Positions 25,739-33,285 of a stretch of 33,919 nucleotides of DNA are shown one piece after another. The notes under the pieces are model-generated. The model ran no database searches, was not told where the DNA came from, and saw only the letters and a program-made list of their open reading frames with translations. Source of the DNA: Betaproteobacteria bacterium (lineage in GTDB: Bacteria; Pseudomonadota; Gammaproteobacteria; Burkholderiales; SG8-41); NCBI GenBank assembly GCA_025356695.1, contig JANXSE010000079.1:1-33919 (forward strand). The letters are read 5' to 3'. Numbering within the stretch: position 1 is the stretch's first letter; each line of letters opens with the position of its first letter. The translations under genes were made by a program, and so were the position numbers.

Positions 25739-26653
25739 CTAGAGCTCCCGCGCCACCGCCGTGATCAACTGCCGGAACCAGCGATGCCTCGGGTCCTTGT
25801 GCGTGCGTTCGTGCCAGAACAGATTGACGCGCATTTCCGGCAGTTTGAGCGGCGGTTCGAGAATCTGCAGTGCGAGCGGGTTGCGGTTGTTTTTCAGCAT
25901 GCGCTCGGACACCATCGCGACCAGATTGGACTGCGCCACCGTGTTCAGCACGGCACCGTAGTTTTGCGCGAGCATGGCGATGTGCAGTTTGCCGCCCGCC
26001 CGCGCCACTGCTTCGTCGATGACGCGCCCGGAGACGCCGTGCGGCGCCACCTCAAGCCGCGCGTGGGTATGCGCCAGAAATTGTTCGAGTGAAATGCGGC
26101 CGTGGATGACGGGATGGTCCTTGCGCGCCACGCAAATCAGGCGGTCGCGGTAGAGTTGCGCCGAGTGCAGCGTGGGCGGCGGCTTGTCCAGCCAGCCGAG
26201 GCGGAAATCGATTTCGCCGGTCTCCAGCCAGCGCAGGGCGTGGTCGCGGCTCGGGTGGCGCGCTTCGATGCGCACGCGCGGCGCCGTTTCCTGCAGGCGC
26301 GCGACGAGGCGCGGAAAAATCAGCCGCTCGGCGGTTTCCGTCGCCGTAAGACGGAAGATTGCCTCGGCGTTGTGCGGATCGAAGCCGCGCGGCGCCTCCA
26401 TCACACCGGCGAGGTCGGCGAGGATGCGCTGCACCGGCTCTTCGAGTTCAAGCGCGCGATCGGTCGGCACCATGTGTCCGCGCGCGCGGATCAACAAGGG
26501 ATCGCCAAACAGCGTGCGCAGGCGCGCCAGCGCCTTGCTCAGCGCCGGCTGGCTGGTTTCCAGCACGTCGGCGGCGCGCGAAACGCTGCGCTCGGTCATC
26601 AGCGTGGCGAAACAGCGCAGCAGGAAGACCTCGATGCCGTCAATATTCTTCAT
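25739..26653 (-). CDS. LysR-family transcriptional regulator
   Basis: A 304-residue LysR-type regulator. The N-terminal HTH is RSVSRAADVLETSQPALSKALARLRTLFGDPLLIRARGHMVPTDRA (residues 22-67), followed by an inducer-binding domain (about 90-300). The GDPLLIR...MVPT signature resembles the NahR/NodD-like branch, often regulators of aromatic catabolism. The start at 26653 is set by the HTH position; no Shine-Dalgarno is evident, and an upstream extension in frame looks like shadow. It points away from the short-ORF transcript and the operon at 27279, the classical divergent arrangement of a LysR regulator and its target. Confidence 0.9.
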   Translation of the reverse strand: MKNIDGIEVFLLRCFATLMTERSVSRAADVLETSQPALSKALARLRTLFGDPLLIRARGHMVPTDRALELEEPVQRILADLAGVMEAPRGFDPHNAEAIFRLTATETAERLIFPRLVARLQETAPRVRIEARHPSRDHALRWLETGEIDFRLGWLDKPPPTLHSAQLYRDRLICVARKDHPVIHGRISLEQFLAHTHARLEVAPHGVSGRVIDEAVARAGGKLHIAMLAQNYGAVLNTVAQSNLVAMVSERMLKNNRNPLALQILEPPLKLPEMRVNLFWHERTHKDPRHRWFRQLITAVAREL

Positions 26654-26774
26654 GAATATACATTTTATGCCAAATTCGGTATAGACGGATTCTACGGCAA
26701 AGGCTATTTTGTCGCTCGGGTTGCCCCCTGCCCGCCGCGATGCGCCAAGAATAATACAAAGGAGGAGGTTTCGG

Positions 26775-26828
26775 ATGGATTGCAAAATTCCGAAGCCCTT
26801 GCAGTACCCAGGCGCAACATCGCAGTGA
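26775..26828 (+). CDS. putative 17-residue peptide ORF with a strong ribosome site
   Basis: The ORF reads MDCKIPKPLQYPGATSQ. It is preceded by GGAGGAGG, which ends six bases before the ATG, one of the strongest ribosome sites in the window. It has no similarity I recognise. It contains one Cys and three Pro. The stop TGA is followed at once by the ATG of a second tiny ORF in the same frame. It could be a leader peptide, a peptide precursor or part of a dual-function small RNA. Confidence 0.4.
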   Translation: MDCKIPKPLQYPGATSQ

Positions 26829-26867
26829 ATGGGCGGCAACTGTTTTTCCGGCATCAACAAGCGTTGA
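26829..26867 (+). CDS. putative 12-residue peptide ORF directly after the 17-residue ORF
   Basis: The ORF reads MGGNCFSGINKR. It starts on the base after the preceding TGA, in the same frame, so translation could be coupled by reinitiation. Its own ribosome site is absent. The end overlaps the left arm of the inverted repeat 26860-26890. Very short and unproven. Confidence 0.25.
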   Translation: MGGNCFSGINKR

Positions 26868-26922
26868 AAATAAAATATTCAGTCAACGCTGCCCTTGAAT
26901 AAATTCCAAGGGAGGGGACGGG

Positions 26923-26959
26923 CGCGGAGTTGGCGTATGCCACTCCGCGTTTTTCTTTT
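26923..26959 (+). terminator. Rho-independent terminator of the short transcription unit
   Basis: CGCGGAGT (26923-26930) pairs with ACTCCGCG (26942-26949). GGC/GCC extend the stem inside a one-base bulge around loop GTAT, and TTTTTCTTTT follows. It implies a plus-strand transcript ending here, upstream of the cupin gene and pointing away from the LysR gene. Confidence 0.85.
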
Positions 26960-27278
26960 GGGGTGGCGTTTTGAACGCTGCGCTGCGTGTGCGACGCTGA
27001 TGGCGTGATTTCCGCAGCGGGTTGACGCAGATGGGGCGTTCTGTCCGCGGTGGTATCATTCAGCGGTTAATTTGACCGCCGCAAAACGGGCTGACCCGTG
27101 CGACGAAATCAGCCCTGCCCATGCCCATCGACAACGATTTTCCCCCGACTTTTCCCGCGGCCGAAGTTGCGCGCCGCCGACCGGCTTGCGGAAGCGGCAC
27201 GCGTGCCCGGTCAACAAAATCAATATCGCACCGGCATGATGCAACCGCGCCGGGCATGAAGAGTAACAAGGAGGTGTT

Positions 27279-28211
27279 ATGACTTTGGTGGTTGCATACA
27301 ATGACATTGATCAGAGCACGATCAAACCCAACAAGGGCGGTAACGGCGCGCCGCGTTCGACCAATCATGTTTATTTCCGCGCATCGAAGGAGCAACCTGA
27401 CGCGCCGAGCGCCTTTCTCGCCCAGTATCCGCCGGACGAACATTCGACCGCGCATTACCACGCTGTCGATCAATTCCAGATTCTGGTACAGGGCAGTGGC
27501 GAAATGGGGCGGCACAAGGTCTCTCCCTATTATGTGCATTTCACGCGCGCATTTACGCCTTATGGGCCGCTGCACGCCGATGCATCGACCGGCTGGACAT
27601 TCATGACGCTGCGCGCGCGCTACGATGCGGGGGCGCAGCGCCTGAGCGAAAAACTCGATTTTCTCAAACAGATGCCGGACCGGCGGCCGTGGCAGGTCAC
27701 GACGCAGGCGGTATTTCCAGAACAGCGCGGCAGCGTGACGTTTCAGGAAATGCCGGAGATCAAAGACGAGCGCGGTCTTTACGTGTGTTCGTTCACCATG
27801 GCGCCGAACGCGCGCACCATCGCACCGGCGCCGTCCAACGGCGACGGCCAGTACATCATTGCGCTCGAAGGTGGTCTGGTGCATCAAGGTGTGGAGAAAA
27901 AATCCAAGGCGGTGGTCTTTGTCAGGCCCGATGAGCCGGCGTTTGAACTTGTCGCCGGTGCACAGGGCTGCCAGGGTCTGATCCTCAATTTTCCGCAGGT
28001 CACGCGGCGCGCCACCGCAATCAAAGCGGCGGCGTCACCCGGAAATAAAAAGTGGCAGTGCATCCTCTGCGCATTTTTCTACGACGAAGTGCTGGGCCTT
28101 CCTGATGAAGGTATTCCGGCCGGCACGCGCTGGGAAGACGTACCCGACACATGGACCTGCCCGGATTGCGCTGCAGGGAAAAGCGATTTCCAGATGATGG
28201 AAGTCACCTGA
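27279..28211 (+). CDS. cupin-rubredoxin fusion protein
   Basis: A 310-residue cytoplasmic protein. The N-terminal part holds a cupin with His59, His61 and Gln65 (AHYHAVDQF) and His99 (YGPLHAD), a complete metal site. A second, less conserved cupin-like half spans about 140-245. The C-terminal 52 residues (259-310) are a rubredoxin: C261-x2-C264 and C294-x2-C297 with the typical GIPAGTRWEDVPDTWTCPDC and AGKSDF. Rubredoxin passes single electrons, so the fusion suggests a redox-fed metal oxygenase, or a redox sensor. AAGGAGGTG is a near-perfect ribosome site. It is the first gene of a seven-gene operon, three bases before the next gene. Confidence 0.88.
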   Translation: MTLVVAYNDIDQSTIKPNKGGNGAPRSTNHVYFRASKEQPDAPSAFLAQYPPDEHSTAHYHAVDQFQILVQGSGEMGRHKVSPYYVHFTRAFTPYGPLHADASTGWTFMTLRARYDAGAQRLSEKLDFLKQMPDRRPWQVTTQAVFPEQRGSVTFQEMPEIKDERGLYVCSFTMAPNARTIAPAPSNGDGQYIIALEGGLVHQGVEKKSKAVVFVRPDEPAFELVAGAQGCQGLILNFPQVTRRATAIKAAASPGNKKWQCILCAFFYDEVLGLPDEGIPAGTRWEDVPDTWTCPDCAAGKSDFQMMEVT

Positions 28212-28214
28212 CGC

Positions 28215-29339
28215 ATGCAGAAAAAAAATCCCAAGCGTATCGGCCTCGCCATTGTCGGCGCCGGGCGCATCGGTTTGCAGCGCGGTGAAATCGCCGCGCG
28301 TTATCCGCAGGTCGACTGGATCGGCGTCGCCGACATCGATCCGGCGCGAGCGAAGCTGGTGGCGGAAAAACTCAACGCCGATTTTTATACCACCGATTAC
28401 CGCGCACTGCTGAAGCGGCCGGAAGCGACCGCCGCGCTGATTTCCACCGTCGGCCATCTGCACGTCGAGCCGACGCTGGCCGCGCTGGAGAATCCGAACA
28501 AGCTCGCACTACTAATCGAAAAACCGATTGCGAATGAACTGGCGCAATCGGAAAAGGTCCTTAACACCATACGCGCGGCGGGCAATGACGCCCTGATCGG
28601 TTACACGCAGCGTTTCCGCCGCCGCTGGATGGTGGCGAAGGACAAGGTCGCCAGCGGCGGTCTTGGCGACATCTCGACCGTGAGTTCGCGCGCCTTCCTC
28701 AACCGCCTTGTCGCACTCAACAATTACAAACGCGATTCCGACCCGGCACTCAATTCGCCGATGGTGATCTCGGGCACGCACGCGCTCGATATCGTGATGT
28801 GGATGATGGAAGGCAAGACGCCGGTCGAACTGTGGGCGCGTTCCACCGACAAGGCGCTGGGCCCCTTGTGCAAGGGCACCGATGCGACGGTCGGCACCAT
28901 GGTGTTCAGCGATGGCACGCTCTACAACAGTGTAGTCAGCTGGGCGCTGCCAATTTCATGGCCCGGCGCGGTCTATGGTCTCGAAGTCGGCATCGTCGGT
29001 GCCGACGGTGTGATGACCATCGACGACACCCACCGCGATTTCGTGCTCGCCGCGTCGCAGGCGCAGGGCATGGGTTACGTCGCCGACGGCAGCCGGCTGG
29101 TCGATTTTGTCGGCAGCACGCCGGCGGGCGACATGGCGTTGGGCGCCCTGCGCGGCCCGTTGCACGAAGAAACGCAGTCGTGGCTGATGCGCCTGTCGAT
29201 GGGGGTGGCCACGCCGCATGCCACCGCCGAAGAGGGGCACCACCGTCTGATGCTGGCCAAGGCCTACGATCTGTCGGCACGTTTGAAGAAGTCCGTCGCG
29301 CTGCCGATCACGCCGCAAGACGAATTGCGCACGTCGTAA
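28215..29339 (+). CDS. Gfo/Idh/MocA family oxidoreductase
   Basis: A 374-residue NAD(P)-dependent dehydrogenase. The Rossmann motif IVGAGRIGLQRGE (13-25), the EKPIAN motif (about 102-107) carrying the conserved Lys, and the C-terminal domain segment ISGTHALDIVMWMMEG with the catalytic-type His are visible. Family members oxidise or reduce sugars, inositols and related hydroxy compounds. It starts three bases after the cupin-rubredoxin stop and is followed after six bases by a Bug receptor, so it is clearly an operon member. The substrate is not deducible. Confidence 0.9.
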   Translation: MQKKNPKRIGLAIVGAGRIGLQRGEIAARYPQVDWIGVADIDPARAKLVAEKLNADFYTTDYRALLKRPEATAALISTVGHLHVEPTLAALENPNKLALLIEKPIANELAQSEKVLNTIRAAGNDALIGYTQRFRRRWMVAKDKVASGGLGDISTVSSRAFLNRLVALNNYKRDSDPALNSPMVISGTHALDIVMWMMEGKTPVELWARSTDKALGPLCKGTDATVGTMVFSDGTLYNSVVSWALPISWPGAVYGLEVGIVGADGVMTIDDTHRDFVLAASQAQGMGYVADGSRLVDFVGSTPAGDMALGALRGPLHEETQSWLMRLSMGVATPHATAEEGHHRLMLAKAYDLSARLKKSVALPITPQDELRTS

Positions 29340-29345
29340 GTACGG

Positions 29346-30329
29346 ATGCCGACCGTCCTGCGACGCATGTACGCTGTCTGTCTGGCCGGTGGCGCCGGGC
29401 TGGCCGTTGCCGGCGTTGCTGCCTTGGCGCAATCGTATCCATCCAAGCCGGTACGGCTGGTGGTGCCGTTCACCGCCGGCGGCGGCACCGATATCGCGGC
29501 TCGCGTGGTCGGCCGCAAACTGTCGGAAGAACTGGGCGTCTCCGTGGTGATCGACAACCGCGGCGGTGCTGGCGGCACGGTCGGCACCGACCTCGTGGCC
29601 CGCGCGCTGCCCGACGGTTATACGCTGGCAATGGTGAGCGGCAGTCATACTATCAACCCGGGCCTCTACCGCGGCCTGCCCTACGACACCGTGCGTGCCT
29701 TTGCCGCGATCACGCAAGTGGTGCTCTCACCGGGCGTGCTGGTCGTGCATCCGGCGCTGGGCGCGCGCAGCGTGCGCGAGTTGATCGATCTCGCGCGTGC
29801 GCGGCGCGGGGAACTGTCTTATGCCTCGGCGGGCCGCGGCACACCGCCGCATCTGGCCATGGAACTGCTGAAGAGCGTCACCGGCATGGCGTTCGTGCAC
29901 GTGCCCTACAAAGGCAGTTCGGCGATGATTCCTGATCTGCTCGGCGGCCAGATCAGCGCCACCATCCCGTCGATTCCCTCGGTGTTGCCGCTGGTCAAAG
30001 CCGGGCGTTTGCTTGCACTCGCAGTGACCTCACGCGCGCGCTCGGCCGCTGCGCCCGAAGTGCCGACGATGATCGAAGCGGGCGTGCCGGATTACGAGGC
30101 GAGTTCCTGGTATGGCTTGCTCGCGCCGGCGGCAACGCCGCCTGCCATCATCGAACGCCTGCATCGCGCCACCGTGCAGTCACTGCGTGCCAACGATATC
30201 CGCGAACGCCTCATCGAGCAGGGGCTCGACCCCGTCGGCAATACGCCGCAACAATTCGCGGCGATCATCAGCGAAGAGATCACGCGCTGGCGGCGCGTCA
30301 TCCATGCAAGCGGTGGCGCGATCGAATGA
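29346..30329 (+). CDS. Bug-family (TctC-like) periplasmic solute-binding protein
   Basis: A 327-residue secreted receptor with a signal peptide ending at AALA-QSY. Motifs are KPVRLVVPFTAGGGTDIAARVVGRKL, DNRGGAGGTVGTDLVARALPDGYTL and HVPYKGSSAMIPDLLGGQ. An alternative in-frame ATG at 29367 would shorten the n-region. It lies inside the catabolic operon and probably captures that pathway's substrate, which makes it the most informative Bug gene of the window for ligand identification. Confidence 0.92.
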   Translation: MPTVLRRMYAVCLAGGAGLAVAGVAALAQSYPSKPVRLVVPFTAGGGTDIAARVVGRKLSEELGVSVVIDNRGGAGGTVGTDLVARALPDGYTLAMVSGSHTINPGLYRGLPYDTVRAFAAITQVVLSPGVLVVHPALGARSVRELIDLARARRGELSYASAGRGTPPHLAMELLKSVTGMAFVHVPYKGSSAMIPDLLGGQISATIPSIPSVLPLVKAGRLLALAVTSRARSAAAPEVPTMIEAGVPDYEASSWYGLLAPAATPPAIIERLHRATVQSLRANDIRERLIEQGLDPVGNTPQQFAAIISEEITRWRRVIHASGGAIE

Positions 30330-30370
30330 TGCGTACCGCGCCCGCTCTTTAATCAGTAAAGGAACCGACC

Positions 30371-31204
30371 ATGTCCGGTAACGACAGCAAACCCGATCTC
30401 AGCCCGGAAGCGGTACTCGCGCGCGCGACCAAGGCACGCGGCGATGTTTTCCCGGAATGGAAACCGGTCGCCTATGCGATCCCGCGCACCTATCACCTGA
30501 TTAACGAGACCGGCAGCTATCTGCACCAGTATCACGGCCAGGCCGGCGGCGCCGACAAGCTCTCCGCACAGATGCGCGAGCTGATTGCGATCCCGGCGCT
30601 GTGCGCGAAGGGCGACATGCGCCACACGCCCAACCACATCCGGCGCTGCTATCGCCTGGGCATGACCGACCGCGTGATTTTCGAGGGCGCCACCGCGTAT
30701 GCCGCGGTGGCCGGCTGGGCGGCGACGATACTGCAGGTGTCGCTGGCGATCACGGAAGCGAACAGCCAGGCCTATCCGTTCGGCGCAATGCCGGCGGGCG
30801 GCGCGCCGCAGGAACTGACGCCGTTTCCGGAACTGCAGATGGGGCGCATGCGCAAAGGCACGCATTCCGACAGCCTCGCCGACACGCCCGACTGGCGTTA
30901 CGCCGCAGGCATCGATCCGGAGCTGGCGAAACGCGCGGCAGCGTTCATTGATCATTGCCTGCTGAATAAGGGCGCGGAAGACGAGCTGCTCGGCCCCGGC
31001 CCGCGCGAACTGATCGCGATTGCCGCGCTGTGCACGCGCGGCGAAGCGGATCTCGCCGCCGAACATATCCGCCGCGCCTACGATTACGGAATGAGCAAAA
31101 AGAATGTGCTCGAAGCGATCTGCTGCGTGATTCCGATGACCGGCATGATCACTGCGCAGATCGGCCTGCGCGCCATGCAGGCCGCCGATGGCGTCGTGCG
31201 ATAA
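30371..31204 (+). CDS. two-domain carboxymuconolactone-decarboxylase-like protein
   Basis: A 277-residue protein with two CMD/AhpD-like helical repeats. The first has MRELIAIPALCAKGDMRHTPNHIRRCYRLG (69-97), the second PRELIAIAALCTRGEADLAAEHIRRAYDYG. The AhpD redox motif CxxC is absent; each repeat keeps one Cys and a His of the helix. It is thus closer to the decarboxylase/isomerase-type branch than to peroxidase partners. AAAGGAA precedes the ATG. In the operon it may act on a lactone or beta-keto acid intermediate; this is inferred. Confidence 0.82.
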   Translation: MSGNDSKPDLSPEAVLARATKARGDVFPEWKPVAYAIPRTYHLINETGSYLHQYHGQAGGADKLSAQMRELIAIPALCAKGDMRHTPNHIRRCYRLGMTDRVIFEGATAYAAVAGWAATILQVSLAITEANSQAYPFGAMPAGGAPQELTPFPELQMGRMRKGTHSDSLADTPDWRYAAGIDPELAKRAAAFIDHCLLNKGAEDELLGPGPRELIAIAALCTRGEADLAAEHIRRAYDYGMSKKNVLEAICCVIPMTGMITAQIGLRAMQAADGVVR

Positions 31205-31266
31205 TCCAACAGCGCAGTCGTCGCGTAAGCCATGAACATCCTGTTGCAGAAGACCGCCCGTTTTTG

Positions 31267-32121
31267 ATGTATCGAGAACAACGCCAATTTTTCCGCGCCG
31301 TGCTGGCCGGCGACCGCTGCCTGTCGCCGGCCACGGTCTACGACGCGCTGTCGGCGCGCGTTGCCGAAACCGTCGGTTACCGTCTCGGCATACTGTCCGG
31401 TTCCGTCTGTGCAGCCACCGAACTGGCTGCGCCTGACCTCATGCTGCACACATTGACGGAATTCGCCGCGCAGGTGCGGCGCATCATGCGTTACAGCAGG
31501 CTCGCCCTGCTGGTGGATGCCGATCACGGTTACGGCAATGCGCTCAACGTCGTGCGCACGGTTGAAGAACTCGAGCACGCGGGCGTCGCCGCGCTGACGG
31601 TCGAGGACCTCGCGCTGCCGCTGCGTTTTGGCGCGGAACACCCGAACGAACTGGTGGTGGTCGAAGAGATGTGCGGCAAACTGGCCGCGGCGCTGGCGGC
31701 GCGGCGCGATCCCGAACTGCTGATCGTGGCGCGCACCGCCGCGCTCAAGGGCGAGGACACCGCGCGCACCGTGGCGCGCGCGCAGGCGTATGCAAAGACC
31801 GGTGTCGATGCGCTGTTCATCACGGGCCTGAAAAACCTCGTCGATTTCGATGCCGTACGCGCCGCGGTCGGGCTGCCCGTGATCGTCGGCCATGCGCCGG
31901 ACATCAAACGTGAAGCACTGGCCGCGCGCGGCGTCCGCATCCTGGTGCAGAGCCATCCGCCGGTGCGCGCGGTGGTGAAGGCGCTGCGCGAGGTCTACGC
32001 ACACCTGCATGCGAGCGGCGCGCCGGCCGATTTGAAGCCAAAGCTGGCCAGCGCGCAGGAGATGGAAGAGATCGCCGGCGCAGCCGGATTTTTGCAACAG
32101 ACACAGGATTATCTGCGCTAG
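31267..32121 (+). CDS. PEP mutase/isocitrate lyase superfamily, oxaloacetate-decarboxylase-like
   Basis: A 284-residue TIM-barrel enzyme. VYDALSARVAETVGYRLGILSGSV, LVDADHGYGNALNVVRTVEELEHAGVAALTVED and the late His in LVQSHPP match, from memory, Pseudomonas aeruginosa PA4872 oxaloacetate decarboxylase closely. Asp84 and Asp86 are likely Mg ligands. The KKCGH motif of isocitrate lyase is absent. The reaction is probably decarboxylation or C-C cleavage of a 2-keto or hydroxy dicarboxylate. No Shine-Dalgarno is seen. A 12-codon mini-ORF (31232-31267, MNILLQKTARF plus stop) ends in TGATG across this start and may couple its translation. The longer upstream in-frame extension overlaps the previous gene. 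Confidence 0.85.
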   Translation: MYREQRQFFRAVLAGDRCLSPATVYDALSARVAETVGYRLGILSGSVCAATELAAPDLMLHTLTEFAAQVRRIMRYSRLALLVDADHGYGNALNVVRTVEELEHAGVAALTVEDLALPLRFGAEHPNELVVVEEMCGKLAAALAARRDPELLIVARTAALKGEDTARTVARAQAYAKTGVDALFITGLKNLVDFDAVRAAVGLPVIVGHAPDIKREALAARGVRILVQSHPPVRAVVKALREVYAHLHASGAPADLKPKLASAQEMEEIAGAAGFLQQTQDYLR

Positions 32122-32145
32122 GCCGCAGGCACCAGGGAAGACGGT

Positions 32146-33285
32146 ATGTATTTGCACGAACATGACGCCAAGGAATTGCTGGCCCGCTATGGCGTGCCGG
32201 TGCCGGCGGGCTGCATTGTCGGCATGGACGCAGTGCTGCCCGCCGATCTGCCGCAACCCGGACCGTGGGTGGTCAAGGGCCAGATCAGCGTCGGCGGTCG
32301 CGGCAAGGCCGGCATCATCAAGAAGGCTGCGACACGCGCCGAACTTGCCGCACAGGCAGGCGAGATGCTCGGCAAAACGGTGAAGGGGCGGCGCGTCGAG
32401 CGCGTGCGCATCGAAAGCTGTATCGACGCAGCATCCGAACTTTACATCGGCCTCCTGCTCGACGCCGAAGCCGGCGGCGTGCGCGTGATCGTCTCGCTTA
32501 GCGGCGGCATGGAAATCGAAGTGGTGCCGGCCGATGAAATCCGCAGCGCAGTGGTGCGCCTCGATACCATCGCGATCGCCGATTGCGTGGTGCGTCTGGC
32601 GATGGGTTTCGCACCGGCGGCGGCACAGGCGCTGCGCGAAGCCGGCGCGCAACTGGCGCACGCCTTCGTCGCTTCTGAATTGCGTCTGATCGAAATCAAT
32701 CCGCTGTTCGTGCGGGCCGACGGCAGCTGGCTTGCCGGTGATGCCAAGGTGGTGGCCGACGAAAGCGCGCTCGAACGCCAGCCCGCCCTGCACGCACTGG
32801 TGAAGGCGCAGGCGTCGCAATACGTGGAAACGGCGGTGAAACTCGAACACGGTTTCGATTACGTGGTGGTTGATGCGGAAGGGGAGATCGGTCTTTTGAC
32901 CACCGGCGCCGGCCTGTCGATGATGCTGATCGACGAGCTGCGCGCGCAAAACCTCAAGCCGTACAATTTTCTCGATGTGCGCACCGGCGGCTTTCGCGGC
33001 GATCCGGCGCGGCTCGTCAACGTGTTGAAGTGGATCAACGCCGGCAGCCATGTGCGCATCGTGCTGGTGAATATCTTTGCCGGCATTACCGATCTCGGTG
33101 AATTTTCGCGATTGCTGGTCGAGGCGATCCGGCGCGTGCCCGAGTTCGACAAGCCGGTGGTAGCGCGACTGGTAGGCAACGGACTGGCCGCCGCGCGTGT
33201 AACCCTGGCCGCGGCGAACATCGCTTTGTATACCGATCTCGATGAAGCGGTCGCCGCGGTGCGGCGCAGGCTGGAGGAGTCGTGA
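32146..33285 (+). CDS. SucC-like CoA ligase beta subunit (succinate/malate-type)
   Basis: A 379-residue ATP-grasp subunit similar in length and order to succinyl-CoA synthetase beta. It has LHEHDAKELLARYGVPVP, the nucleotide loop GQISVGGRGKAGIIKK, metal ligands in EINPLFV and AGDAKVV, and the phosphate-side segment TTGAGLSMMLIDELRA...NFLDVRTGG and NIFAGITDLGEF. It differs from housekeeping SucC in several active-site loops (TTGAGL for GNGAGL, LDVRTGG for LDVGGGA). I infer a specialised ligase for another dicarboxylate or hydroxy acid. The stop overlaps the alpha-subunit start (TGATG). Confidence 0.88.
   Translation: MYLHEHDAKELLARYGVPVPAGCIVGMDAVLPADLPQPGPWVVKGQISVGGRGKAGIIKKAATRAELAAQAGEMLGKTVKGRRVERVRIESCIDAASELYIGLLLDAEAGGVRVIVSLSGGMEIEVVPADEIRSAVVRLDTIAIADCVVRLAMGFAPAAAQALREAGAQLAHAFVASELRLIEINPLFVRADGSWLAGDAKVVADESALERQPALHALVKAQASQYVETAVKLEHGFDYVVVDAEGEIGLLTTGAGLSMMLIDELRAQNLKPYNFLDVRTGGFRGDPARLVNVLKWINAGSHVRIVLVNIFAGITDLGEFSRLLVEAIRRVPEFDKPVVARLVGNGLAAARVTLAAANIALYTDLDEAVAAVRRRLEES

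Larger units (their letters stand above)
26654..27278. other. 625-bp intergenic region with a short transcription unit
   Basis: This gap separates the LysR gene from the cupin-rubredoxin gene. It holds a strong Shine-Dalgarno (26761-26768), two tiny in-frame ORFs, an 8-bp inverted repeat AGCGTTGA/TCAACGCT (26860-26867, 26883-26890) and a terminator (26923-26959). Bases 26960-27278 form the leader of the cupin gene; a TATCAT -10-like box lies at 27054-27059 without a good -35. No tRNA or known riboswitch was recognised. Confidence 0.6.

Noticed and set aside
26644..26666. Second NsrR site at the LysR start
   Set aside because: Only the right half (ATATACATTTT) resembles the consensus; the left half does not match at all.
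26826..26828. In-frame TGA between two tiny ORFs as a selenocysteine codon
   Set aside because: No convincing SECIS hairpin just downstream and no redox motif around the position; a normal stop followed by reinitiation is simpler.
27121..27282. A 53-codon ORF upstream of and overlapping the cupin start
   Set aside because: No ribosome site, low-complexity Arg/Ser/Pro translation and no recognisable fold; probably leader sequence.
31084..33051. A 655-codon antisense ORF across the decarboxylase-like and SucC-like genes
   Set aside because: Composition-driven shadow: its translation is His/Arg/Gln-rich with no domain, while the plus-strand proteins match known families end to end.
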